Assembly: GCF_001444405.1 (NCBI RefSeq)
Contig: NZ_CP013188.1
Coordinates: 496,001-560,000 of the forward strand
Length of the DNA: 64,000 nt
Direction: 5' to 3'
Source: Pseudoalteromonas phenolica
GTDB lineage: Bacteria; Pseudomonadota; Gammaproteobacteria; Enterobacterales; Alteromonadaceae
Shown here: positions 35,652 to 44,358 of the stretch, in pieces
Position numbering within the stretch: the stretch's first letter is position 1
How the letters are laid out: each line of letters opens with the position of its first letter
Translations under genes and position numbers: made by a program
The notes under the pieces: generated by a model
Databases searched by the model: none
Told to the model about the DNA's origin: nothing
The model's input: the letters and a program-made list of their open reading frames with translations, nothing else

Positions 35652-35696
35652 CGGACGGTCAGTCGGACAGATTTCGGACGGGTGTTAAACTGTCCG
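35652..35696. promoter_or_regulatory. Candidate activator-binding repeats upstream of the sigma-54 promoter
   Basis: CGGACGG (35652), CGGACAG (35664) and CGGACGG (35675) repeat at 12- and 11-base steps, and CTGTCCG (35690-35696) is an inverted copy. They lie about 86-130 bases upstream of the predicted start point, where enhancer sites of NtrC-type activators are usually found. A further CTGTCCG lies at 35536-35542. Confidence 0.5.
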
Positions 35697-35705
35697 CACA
35701 CATTT

Positions 35706-36086
35706 ATGGACATGCGTTATGATCAAGACAGCCCTCAAAGCCGTACTTTGATGGCTAAGTATTTAAAATTAATATTATTCAGTGACGAAGTGATGAGAAA
35801 TAGAGTGAGACGTGCTCCAAAACCACAAGACAATGCTTATATTCAAGAGGTACTAAGTGCCTTGAAAGCCAATCCTGAAAAAATAGAGATATTGGCGCGT
35901 AATTGTGATGAGTATAAGCAGCAAATGCATTTGAAACGCGGGTTTTTAAGGGCAATTGAGCGACTTGAATGGGTGATCCATGCCAGTAAAGATATCGAAC
36001 AATTTGAAAAATCGATACTGGCAGATGACTATATCGGCGAAGTGATCAGACGCTATCCGCTCTTGTTTAAGGGGATAAAGAGTTAA
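35706..36086 (+). CDS. Small protein of unknown function
   Basis: A 126-residue, charged, probably helical and cytoplasmic protein (MDMRYDQDSPQSRTLMAKYL, then KLILFSDEVMRNRVRR). I recognise no family. The GTG at 35682 lies inside the candidate activator sites, so I prefer the ATG at 35706 (or 35712), though neither has a good ribosome binding site. It is divergent from the exporter operon and may share its control region. A regulatory role is possible from position alone. Confidence 0.55.
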   Translation: MDMRYDQDSPQSRTLMAKYLKLILFSDEVMRNRVRRAPKPQDNAYIQEVLSALKANPEKIEILARNCDEYKQQMHLKRGFLRAIERLEWVIHASKDIEQFEKSILADDYIGEVIRRYPLLFKGIKS

Positions 36087-36154
36087 AGTTATAAAGAGTT
36101 AAATGCTAAGGGCATAAAGCGGCAAAGGAAATAACGGTGATATAAGCCAGAGGC

Positions 36155-36685
36155 CTACATCACTTCATGCTTTAACACGCCATAGGTAAAGCAGTCCGTT
36201 GTACCAGAAGGAAGGGTCATATAACTTCTGAGTCTTCCTTCTCTTTTCATCCCCAGCTTTTCCATTAACTTCCAAGAGGCAATATTATCAACGGCGCAAA
36301 TCGCATTAAGCTTGTTAAGTTCAAACTGAGTAAATACTTCTTTGATTAAGGCGCTTGAGGCTTCAAACGCATAGCCTTTACCATGATGTTGACTGGCTAA
36401 ACGGTATCCAATCTCGCCACATTGATGATCTACAGAAACAAACTTGAACATCAACTCACCAATCAATTTAGCACTTTCTTTACACTCAATCGCAAGTATG
36501 AGTCTTTCACCTTCCTTGCCAGCCCAAGGCAGTTGAGCTTGCGCGATCCGCGCTTGTGCATCAGCAAGGGTCGCGGGCTTGCCAATATAGCGAGAGGTAT
36601 AGGGGTCACTTCTATGCGCTAATACCGCCTCTAAATCAGAGACTTTAAGTCGGCGGATAATCAGTCTTTTTGTTGTGAATTCCAT
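36155..36685 (-). CDS. RimJ/RimL-type GNAT acetyltransferase
   Basis: A 176-residue GNAT acetyltransferase of the RimJ/RimL/SpeG-like group: TKRLIIRRLKVSDLEAVLAH at the N terminus, the acetyl-CoA motif YRLASQHHGKGYAFEASSAL (about 93-112), and NIASWKLMEKLGMKREGRLR (about 135-155). It starts 6 bases after the stop of the MFS pump on the same strand, so they are cotranscribed. Together with an efflux pump it may modify a drug or amine, but the acceptor is unknown. Confidence 0.88.
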   Translation of the reverse strand: MEFTTKRLIIRRLKVSDLEAVLAHRSDPYTSRYIGKPATLADAQARIAQAQLPWAGKEGERLILAIECKESAKLIGELMFKFVSVDHQCGEIGYRLASQHHGKGYAFEASSALIKEVFTQFELNKLNAICAVDNIASWKLMEKLGMKREGRLRSYMTLPSGTTDCFTYGVLKHEVM

Positions 36686-36691
36686 TTCTTT

Positions 36692-37858
36692 TTATCTCTC
36701 ACATAGGGTTAGGTTTAATGATAGTTTTTTCCAGCAAAACCATAAGACCATTGAACAAGTTAGCACGATAAGGGGCAATATGTGTTGGCTGCTAAATAAA
36801 ATAACATTAGTTAACCAAGCTATAGCCGTAAAAAATAGTAACTCTATCGCGCCTACTAGTGCATTGGCTGAGCCGGCTTTTTCTGGTTGTAGTAAGCCAA
36901 TGATGTGCATGTAACTCGGAAAATATGCACCAAATACCATCATAACTAGCGTGTAAGCAAATAGCATAACTAACGCACTGATATGGCTAAACTCGAAAAT
37001 AAACGCAGCTATTGGCAGCGCAGGCCATAACAATTTGACGATTTTCATATAGCTCATACGCTTTTGCATTATTTTTGCCAAAGAAGATCCTACTAGCAAC
37101 CCCGCCATGGGTAACATCATCGCATAGCCAATTTGCTCGGTATTAAATTGAAACTGTGCCTGTAAATAAAAAGGTAAATACAGCTGAATGGTTAAATATA
37201 AGTAAGTAGGTAACCACTTAAAATTTGCCAGTAAGATTAAATTTTTATCTTGTAACAGTGATTTATATAAACTTGCCAACGCTCGAGGTCTAATAGAATG
37301 AGCATCGTTTTTTTGTGATTTAGGAAGGATCACAAAGCCTAACCACAACACCAGTGCAAAATGCAGCACCATGATAAAAGAGAGGCCTTGCCAATTAATA
37401 AGCTGCGCGAGTGTACCTGCTATCATGGGCGAAAGTATTGCAGTGATCGACGCTGCCATTGCAAGGCTTGCCATCGCACTTTTTAATTTTGCACCAGTTA
37501 AATACTGCGCTAACAAGGTTCGACTGATCAAAACTGGTGAGGCTGAACCTATTCCTTGTAAAACTCGGCCTAGCAAAAATTGCCAATTTGACTCTGCAAA
37601 ACCACATATTAACGTGCCTGCTACTAAGATGAGCTGCCCAGCGATTAGAATGTGTCTGTCACCATATTTATCTCTTAGAGGTCCAGCAATTAACTGAGTT
37701 AGCCCAAGCGTGATGAAAAAGCTGACTATCACTGCTTGGCTGGCGCTGGAGCTTAACGCCAGATCTTTAGCTATGTCTGGCAAAACAGGCATATAAAGTT
37801 GGCTTGCAAACTGAGAGCAAGACATCAATAGAACCGCTAGAAATACAATTGAAGACAT
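36692..37858 (-). CDS. Bcr/CflA-type MFS drug efflux transporter
   Basis: A 388-residue inner-membrane transporter with about 12 hydrophobic segments. Landmarks of the Bcr/CflA drug:proton antiporters: QLYMPVLPDIAKDLALSSS near the N terminus, then LIAGPLRDKYGDRHILIAGQ (motif A) and RVLQGIGSASPVLISRTLLA. The ATG at 37858 fits the family start; a GTG ten codons earlier is less likely. It forms a unit with the GNAT gene and is divergent from a LysR regulator. Confidence 0.88.
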   Translation of the reverse strand: MSSIVFLAVLLMSCSQFASQLYMPVLPDIAKDLALSSSASQAVIVSFFITLGLTQLIAGPLRDKYGDRHILIAGQLILVAGTLICGFAESNWQFLLGRVLQGIGSASPVLISRTLLAQYLTGAKLKSAMASLAMAASITAILSPMIAGTLAQLINWQGLSFIMVLHFALVLWLGFVILPKSQKNDAHSIRPRALASLYKSLLQDKNLILLANFKWLPTYLYLTIQLYLPFYLQAQFQFNTEQIGYAMMLPMAGLLVGSSLAKIMQKRMSYMKIVKLLWPALPIAAFIFEFSHISALVMLFAYTLVMMVFGAYFPSYMHIIGLLQPEKAGSANALVGAIELLFFTAIAWLTNVILFSSQHILPLIVLTCSMVLWFCWKKLSLNLTLCER

Positions 37859-37960
37859 AACTTTTCTTAAAAAAATGAACAGACGCACAAAATACTGAGT
37901 TTTTACTTTCTTAAAAATAGGGTAATAATAAAAATACTAGTTCCTGATAGGAAACAATAA

Positions 37961-38851
37961 ATGGATTGGTTATCTGCAGTAAAAAGTTTCGAACTCGTCG
38001 CCAACACTAAAAGCTTTACATCGGCTGCCGAGCAACAAGGTATTTCGGCCTCAGCGGTAAGTAAACGGATTGATTGGTTGGAAAAACAATTAGCAACCAG
38101 CTTATTTGTGAGAACTACTCGGCAAGTGAGCCTAACCGAATCAGGACATGGCTTTTTACAAAAGGCTTCACCTTGGCTTGAGCAATTTGATGCCATGCTG
38201 GAGTCAGTAAAAAGTGCCCATGAAGCGCCTCAAGGCGTGCTAAAAGTCGCTGCAACCCAAGCGGTTGGCAGTTCGTTGTTAATGCCAAATATAGAAAGGT
38301 TCTTACAAAAATACCCTAAAATGTCGGTGCAATTAAACGTGCTTATTCCAGGTAATGATCCTGATTTAAGTCATGATTTAGTGATCACTCGCTATCATGA
38401 AGAGTTCGATTCTGTGTCTCATAAAGGCACGCACTTAATTGATTATCAAATGAGTGTGTTTGCTGCACCAAGCTATTTAGAAAAACACCCACCTATTAAT
38501 ACAGTAGAAGACCTAGCTCAGCATAAGATGTTGCTCAATAATTATTACCAGCAAAAGGGCGGCATTTTACTAGAAAATGGCGAGTTCGTTTCTTTTACCA
38601 ACTATAATTTTGTGTCAGAAAATCTTGATGCAATTCTGAAAGCTGCCATACAAGGTATGGGCCTAATATTCATTTCTCCAGATTATGTTGAGAGAGAACT
38701 AGATATGGGCGTGTTAGCACCTGTTTTACCCAACGTAAAAAGCGAAGTGAATCGTTTGTGGGCTTATTATCCAAAGACAAGCTTTACACCTTTGAAGACA
38801 AGGTTGTTTATCGATAATTTGAAGCAGCAAATGAAAGGGTTTAGGTTGTAA
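37961..38851 (+). CDS. LysR-type transcriptional regulator
   Basis: A 296-residue LysR regulator with N-terminal helix-turn-helix (AVKSFELVANTKSFTSAAEQ, then GISASAVSKRIDWLEKQLAT) and effector domain. It belongs to the subgroup with SPxL-type N terminus and a C-terminal TRLFIDNLK motif. Divergent from the MFS/GNAT unit with a 102-base gap, so it probably controls that unit. Effector unknown. Confidence 0.9.
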   Translation: MDWLSAVKSFELVANTKSFTSAAEQQGISASAVSKRIDWLEKQLATSLFVRTTRQVSLTESGHGFLQKASPWLEQFDAMLESVKSAHEAPQGVLKVAATQAVGSSLLMPNIERFLQKYPKMSVQLNVLIPGNDPDLSHDLVITRYHEEFDSVSHKGTHLIDYQMSVFAAPSYLEKHPPINTVEDLAQHKMLLNNYYQQKGGILLENGEFVSFTNYNFVSENLDAILKAAIQGMGLIFISPDYVERELDMGVLAPVLPNVKSEVNRLWAYYPKTSFTPLKTRLFIDNLKQQMKGFRL

Positions 38852-39400
38852 AATGAATTTTTTACCAAAGGTATATTCCTTTCATTGTTAAATTTACAAC
38901 TAAAAAGATATTAATCTTTAAAATAGTCCATATTTAGATTTATTGCACTAATATTAACGAACTGTGAAAAGTGAAAATGTGACTATTTTTAACTCTCTTT
39001 TCTAACTTTATTTATCATGTAGAGTGTAATTTATTGATAATATTAATTCTTTATCTTTGTTGTTAAATTATACCTACCTGGTAGGATGAGTTTATTCTGT
39101 AAACAATTCTATTCGATTTGGATTGTTTCTGTTTATGGTAATTTCATTTTACCTATTTCTCACCTCAATATATCTATCTGTAAAATATAGGAAATTTCAT
39201 ATAACTTTCATATTTGAACGCTTTTTGTGCAGTTTTAACTCTAGTGTAGAATATTTTTTGAGCGTTCAGGTTGCCTAATGTTAAAACTTTGTAATTTTAA
39301 ATTTATGTTCTAGACTGATTTCGATCCGTTAACGGGTACATCTGTAACTTATAAGTTAACTTAGTTAAAAAAATACAACAGATTTAATCAGGAACAAGTT
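38852..39400. other. Long A/T-rich leader region before chitin cluster A
   Basis: No gene is visible. It holds a small perfect palindrome CCTACC-T-GGTAGG (39073-39085), a candidate promoter at 39289-39316, a palindrome CCGTTAACGG at 39326-39335 and the AGGAA ribosome binding site of the first chitinase. Confidence 0.5.
39289..39335 (+). promoter_or_regulatory. Candidate promoter and operator of chitin cluster A
   Basis: TTGTAA (39289-39294) and TAGACT (39311-39316) are 16 bases apart; CCGTTAACGG (39326-39335) follows just downstream. The same arrangement (TTGTGA-16-TAGACT, then CCCCTCAAATGGGT) stands before cluster B, while most surrounding sequence differs. Confidence 0.5.
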
Positions 39401-42400
39401 ATGAAGGATTTGAATTTAATGCGAAAAGGTTTTAAACCTTCGGCATTGGTTTTAGCGATACTCAGCGCACCTGCCTTTGCAAGTGTGGATTGTACAAATA
39501 TTCCTCAGTGGGAAGCTGGTAAAGCTTACTCTGAAGGCATGCAAGCTCAGCAAGATAAAGTAGCTTATAAGTCTAATTGGTGGAACAAAGCAGAACCTAA
39601 ATTACGCTCAGGCGATTGGCAGGAGTGGACTAAATTAGGTAACTGCCAAACCGATGTACCTGTTAATGAAGCCCCAAAGGTGACTTTATTAAGCCCTGCG
39701 AATGGTAATTTGCTGAATGAAAATGACAGCGTTGCCATTTTGGCGGAAGCCAGTGATACCGACGGTCAAGTTAAGCAAGTTGAAGTCTATTTAGACGGTC
39801 AATTATTAACTACGCTCAATACTGCACCGTTCGAATTTAATTGGACGGCAGTGGTTGGTGAGCATGTATTTTATGCGATTGCACAGGATGATGACGGTGC
39901 GCGAACGGAGTCGGCACGTCACTCTGTGACAGTTCAGAAGAAATCAAACGAGAACCGAGCTCCAGTTGTCAGTTTAGCGGCGACTCTCCCATCAGAGTTA
40001 GAAGTCGGCTCGCAAGTAACATTTAATCTGAGTGTGTCAGATGCTGATGGTCATGCCGTTTCGCAAACACTGACAGTTAACAATGAGGTGGTTGTAAATA
40101 GCACAAAAGGGACTGAGCAATATGTTTGGACACCAACAGTTGCGGGCACATACACATTCACGTTGACTGCTAAAGATGAGTTGGGCCTTGCAGCAACACC
40201 CATTGAGCGTGTTTACATTGTGAAAGAAAAAGGTGACCCGATTACAGGTCATGAAAATTGTCGTCCAGCAGGTCTATATCAAGCGCAAGGTGTACAACCT
40301 GCTTACTGTGATATTTATGACACAGAAGGCCGAGAAAAAATGGGTGCAGATCACCCTCGTCGTGTTATTGGTTACTTCACAAGTTGGAGAAATGGTGCGA
40401 ACGGACAACCAAGCTATTTAGTAAAAGACATTCCTTGGGATAAGATCACCCACATCAACTACGCGTTTGCACACGTAAATGCCGCGAATGAACTAAGCAT
40501 CGGCGATCCAAATGCAGCCGGAAACGCGGCTACCAACATGACTTGGCCGGGTGTTGAAGGTGCAGAGATGGATCCAAGCCTGCCGTACAAAGGTCATTTC
40601 AACTTATTAAATAAATACAAAAAGCTACACCCTGATGTGAAGACGATGATCTCTGTTGGTGGTTGGGCTGAAACAGGTGGTTTCTTCGATTCAAATGGTA
40701 ATCGTGTAAACAGTGGTGGTTTCTATACTATGACTACGAATGCTGATGGCAGTGTAAACCATGCTGGTATCGACGCATTCGTAGCAAGTGCGGTTAAATT
40801 CATCCGCGAGTATGGCTTTGATGGTGTAGATATTGACTACGAATATCCTTCATCAATGAAAGACTCAGGCCACCCTGATGACTTCCCAATTAGTAATGCC
40901 CGTCGTGCAGGCTTAAATGCTTCTTACGATGTGTTAATGCGTAAACTTCGTGAAGCATTAGATGCGGCCAGTGCGCAAGACAATACTCACTATATGCTCA
41001 CCATTGCATCACCATCTTCTGGTTACTTACTGCGTGGTATGGAAACATTCCAAACTGCTAAATACCTAGATTTTGTGAACATCATGTCTTATGACTTACA
41101 CGGTGCATGGAACGATCATGTTGGTCATAACGCAGCGCTTTACGATACAGGTAAAGATTCTGAGCTGGCGCAGTGGAATGTGTATGGCACTAAAGAATTC
41201 GAAGGTATTGGTTACTTAAACACTGATTGGGCTGCGACTTACTTCAGAGGTGCGTTACCAGCAGGTCGTATCAATATCGGTCTACCTTATTACACCCGTG
41301 GTTTTAGAGACGTTCAAGGTGGTGAAAATGGCCTTTGGGGTCGTGCTGCGTTACCAAACCAAGCTGATTGTGCGCCAGGCACAGGTGTTGGTGAGAAGAA
41401 CAAATGCGGTAATGGTGCGGTTGGTATCGATAACTTATGGCATGACACCGTTGATGGCATTGAAGTACCAGCGGGTAGTAACCCTCTTTGGCATGTTAAA
41501 AACTTACAAAATGGCATTACGCCAAGCTACTTAGGTGTTTATGGTCTAGATCCGGTAAATAACCCTGAAGACAAAATGGTGGGTACTTATACGCGTCACT
41601 ATGACAGCGTTGCCATTGCGCCTTGGCTATTCAATGCAGAAAAGAAAGTGTTCTTATCGATTGAAGACGAAGAGTCAATGAAGACCAAGCTTGATTATGT
41701 GGTCAATAAAGAGCTTGGCGGTGTAATGTTCTGGGAACTTGCGGGTGACTTTGACTACGATACGCAAAAAGGCGAGTACTTCATGGGTAGTACTATGACG
41801 CGTCTTGCTTATGACACTTTCAACCAAGCATCAACTCCATACGGTGCACACTTAGGTGATGGTGCATTTGTACCGGCAGCCAAAGCCGTTGATATTAAGT
41901 TTGAGGCGAAGAACTTCCCTGTTGGCGATGATAACTACCCAATTCGTCCAACGTTCGCGTTCACTAACAACTCACAAATTGATTTAACTGGTGCAACGAT
42001 TTCATTCAATATTCCAGTATCTACCTCTGCAATCTTTAAGTCAGATTGGAATGCGCAGAAGAAGTTAGGTATCAAGATTGATACGAATAACTCCAATGCT
42101 GCGGGTAATAATATTGGTGGGTTTGAGAATGAATTCCACCGAGCTTCAATCACACTAACCAATGAGTGGGGCGGTGCAGCTGAATCATTTAAGCCGGGTG
42201 AAACCGTGAATGCGCAAGTACTTTACTACATACCTATTACCGGTCCGGTTAACTTCACGATTGAAAAAGATGGTGCTTCGTATGCGTTTGCTAGCGAGTA
42301 TCCAAAACTACCAATCGCGACAAAGCCAGATACAGGTAACCCAGGTAACGGTGACCCAGGAAATGGTACGTGTAATGGGGTAGATGTTACTACCATTAAC

Positions 42401-42559
42401 ACTTATCCGAACTGGCCGCGCACTGATTGGGCGGGTAACCCAAGCCACGCCAACGCAGGCGATTACATCATACACAACCAAGTCGTTTTCCAAGCAAATT
42501 GGTGGACATCGAAAGAGCCTGTTGAAGGCGGCGATTGGAAAAAAGTGTGTGCTTTGTAA
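39401..42559 (+). CDS. GH18 chitinase, cluster A (ChiC/ChiD-like, multidomain)
   Basis: A 1052-residue secreted chitinase. A signal peptide ends APAFAS; a CBM5/12 chitin-binding domain follows (about 30-77, with YKSNWWNKAEP and WQEWTKLG), then two Ig/PKD-like domains (about 88-175 and 188-275), the GH18 catalytic domain (about 325-800) with DGVDIDYE at 474-481 and Glu481 as proton donor, a further beta domain (about 830-985) and a C-terminal chitin-binding-like module (WPRTDWAGNPSHANAGDYII, then ANWWTSKEP). It hydrolyses beta-1,4-linked N-acetylglucosamine chains outside the cell. Strong AGGAAC ribosome binding site. First of the GH18-LPMO-ChiA set; the cluster B copy at 47749 is closely similar. 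Confidence 0.95.
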   Translation: MKDLNLMRKGFKPSALVLAILSAPAFASVDCTNIPQWEAGKAYSEGMQAQQDKVAYKSNWWNKAEPKLRSGDWQEWTKLGNCQTDVPVNEAPKVTLLSPANGNLLNENDSVAILAEASDTDGQVKQVEVYLDGQLLTTLNTAPFEFNWTAVVGEHVFYAIAQDDDGARTESARHSVTVQKKSNENRAPVVSLAATLPSELEVGSQVTFNLSVSDADGHAVSQTLTVNNEVVVNSTKGTEQYVWTPTVAGTYTFTLTAKDELGLAATPIERVYIVKEKGDPITGHENCRPAGLYQAQGVQPAYCDIYDTEGREKMGADHPRRVIGYFTSWRNGANGQPSYLVKDIPWDKITHINYAFAHVNAANELSIGDPNAAGNAATNMTWPGVEGAEMDPSLPYKGHFNLLNKYKKLHPDVKTMISVGGWAETGGFFDSNGNRVNSGGFYTMTTNADGSVNHAGIDAFVASAVKFIREYGFDGVDIDYEYPSSMKDSGHPDDFPISNARRAGLNASYDVLMRKLREALDAASAQDNTHYMLTIASPSSGYLLRGMETFQTAKYLDFVNIMSYDLHGAWNDHVGHNAALYDTGKDSELAQWNVYGTKEFEGIGYLNTDWAATYFRGALPAGRINIGLPYYTRGFRDVQGGENGLWGRAALPNQADCAPGTGVGEKNKCGNGAVGIDNLWHDTVDGIEVPAGSNPLWHVKNLQNGITPSYLGVYGLDPVNNPEDKMVGTYTRHYDSVAIAPWLFNAEKKVFLSIEDEESMKTKLDYVVNKELGGVMFWELAGDFDYDTQKGEYFMGSTMTRLAYDTFNQASTPYGAHLGDGAFVPAAKAVDIKFEAKNFPVGDDNYPIRPTFAFTNNSQIDLTGATISFNIPVSTSAIFKSDWNAQKKLGIKIDTNNSNAAGNNIGGFENEFHRASITLTNEWGGAAESFKPGETVNAQVLYYIPITGPVNFTIEKDGASYAFASEYPKLPIATKPDTGNPGNGDPGNGTCNGVDVTTINTYPNWPRTDWAGNPSHANAGDYIIHNQVVFQANWWTSKEPVEGGDWKKVCAL

Positions 42560-42599
42560 GCCAAACCTTTAACTAGAAATTATTTAACCAGAAATCTAA

Positions 42600-42618
42600 G
42601 GGGCTGCTTGCCAGCCCC
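42600..42618 (+). other. Intercistronic hairpin before the LPMO of cluster A
   Basis: GGGGCTG-CTTGC-CAGCCCC forms a perfect 7-base stem directly upstream of the AAGGAA ribosome binding site. With no T run it is not a terminator; it may mark an RNA processing or stability point. Confidence 0.6.
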
Positions 42619-42629
42619 AAGGAACTATC

Positions 42630-44081
42630 ATGAAAAAAATAATGTTATCGGCTATTGCTGTTGCAATGGGCCTAGGGTTTGCTGACTCTGTTTCAGCCCA
42701 CGGTTACATGGACAGCCCTAAAGCCAGGCAAGCAATCTGTGAAGAACAAGGCGGGTTTTGGTGGCCAAAAGACGGCAGTAATATTCCAAATACTGCCTGT
42801 CGTGCAGCTTACTTAAAAAGTGGGCAAGTGCAGTTTATACAATTACATGAGTTTGCAGCTAATGTGCCTGACTACTTAAATCAAGCGGCAGTTGAAGCGG
42901 CTGTGCCTGATGGTGAATTATGCTCAGGTGGCGATGTAAATAAAATCGGCATCAACACACCTTCTGTAGATTGGCAGCGAACTGTTGTTAAACCTAATGC
43001 AAACGGCACCATTAAAATTCGCTACCGCGCTACGACACCTCACAACCCAAGTTTTTGGAAATTTTATATTTCAAAACCTGGCGTTGATATTCATGCGCAG
43101 CCATTAAATTGGGCTGATGTGGAGCTTGTTCAAGAGCATGGCAATGTGGATTTCTTTGTTGCACCAGATGGAAAGCGATATTACGAAATGGATGTGGCTA
43201 TTCCAGAGAAGTTCAATGGTGAAGCCATTTTATTCAGTCGCTGGCAGCGTAACGATGTAGTGGGTGAGGGTTTTTATAACTGCTCAGACATTACAATTGA
43301 ACGAGTGACAGATCCTAATCCAATTGAATGGCATGTGGCGGGTTACTTCATTAAACAAGGGCAAGAAGCCAATGCTGGCGATACAGTTTGGTTGCGTTTA
43401 TTTGATGTGAACGGCCAAGAGCTTATTCAGCAACAATTAAAAGTTGCCGCTGATATGCCTAATTGGCAGCAGCAATTGGCAGAGCAAGTCAGCCTAGACT
43501 TTGCCCAATTGATCCAAATTGGTATCAAAGATGCGCAAGGAAATGTGCAATTTGATGGTCAAAACCTGCTTTCAAACCAAGTGTTTGTGACGGATAAAAA
43601 CCACACCTTTAACTTATCCATTGTCGCGGCACCTAAAAATACACCGCCTACAGTACATACTCCGTCGGCACTGACGCTGGACGAAAATACCAGTGCCCAT
43701 CTTCATGTGCATGCCTTTGATGATGAGCAGCCAACACTTAGTTTTGTTTGGGAATTACCTGCGCCGCTAACGTTCACAGGCAGTGGCTCAACCATCACAG
43801 TGAATGCGCCAGAAGTGACTGCCGATCAGCAATTTACAGGTTCAGTCAGCGTATCAGATGGTGAGTTAAGTAAAACAGTGCCATTGACTGTCAATGTGAC
43901 AAATAAAGTCACGACACCACCTGATGGTTCAAAAGACACATGGCGCGCTGACAAGGTCTATACCGCAGGTCAAACCGCTATTTATAAAGGTAAAACATAT
44001 CGTGCCAAATGGTGGGTAAGAGGGCAAAAACCTGATAGCTCTCAAGCGTGGGAGCTACTTACAAAGTCGGGTGGTAATTAA
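42630..44081 (+). CDS. AA10 lytic chitin monooxygenase, cluster A (GbpA/Cbp-like)
   Basis: A 483-residue secreted lytic polysaccharide monooxygenase of family AA10. The signal peptide ends DSVSA, leaving His24 as mature N terminus (HGYMDSPKARQ). His24 and His138 (TTPHNPSFWKFY) form the copper-binding histidine brace. After the catalytic domain (24-225) come a GbpA-domain-2-like region (about 233-335), an Ig-like domain (about 345-435, with TLDENTSAHLHVHAFDDEQ) and one C-terminal CBM5/12 (YKGKTYRAKWWVRGQKP). It cleaves crystalline chitin oxidatively, opening it for the flanking chitinases. In known chitinolytic Pseudoalteromonas the order GH18-LPMO-GH18 is typical. Confidence 0.95.
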   Translation: MKKIMLSAIAVAMGLGFADSVSAHGYMDSPKARQAICEEQGGFWWPKDGSNIPNTACRAAYLKSGQVQFIQLHEFAANVPDYLNQAAVEAAVPDGELCSGGDVNKIGINTPSVDWQRTVVKPNANGTIKIRYRATTPHNPSFWKFYISKPGVDIHAQPLNWADVELVQEHGNVDFFVAPDGKRYYEMDVAIPEKFNGEAILFSRWQRNDVVGEGFYNCSDITIERVTDPNPIEWHVAGYFIKQGQEANAGDTVWLRLFDVNGQELIQQQLKVAADMPNWQQQLAEQVSLDFAQLIQIGIKDAQGNVQFDGQNLLSNQVFVTDKNHTFNLSIVAAPKNTPPTVHTPSALTLDENTSAHLHVHAFDDEQPTLSFVWELPAPLTFTGSGSTITVNAPEVTADQQFTGSVSVSDGELSKTVPLTVNVTNKVTTPPDGSKDTWRADKVYTAGQTAIYKGKTYRAKWWVRGQKPDSSQAWELLTKSGGN

Positions 44082-44358
44082 GAAGTTTGTGAGAAATACA
44101 GTTTTCTTAGGCAAAACCACAGAGAGTTATGAAAGAAAAATTATAAAGCATGTTGTTAGACGCAAGGGCAACGCCCGAGCTCAAACAACATAAGGAAACA
44201 ACTTTAATAACCATTAGAACGACCCAAAGCGCTGAGATGCTCGTTTTTGACAAGCAAATATGAATGAGAGATGTGCGAGCGCATCACTACTTTAGTGCTT
44301 GTTAACTAATTCAGTGTTGAAACGTGGCGGGAAACACAACAATTGAAGGAACTAAACT

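Noticed and set aside
35682..35705. GTG start at 35682 for the small gene
   Set aside because: It lies within the CGGAC repeat region and lacks a ribosome binding site; the ATG at 35706 is more plausible, although weak as well.
44082..44358. Possible gene between the LPMO and ChiA of cluster A
   Set aside because: The 277 bases have no open frame with a ribosome binding site or protein-like composition; only GGGCAACGCCC and the ChiA ribosome binding site stand out.
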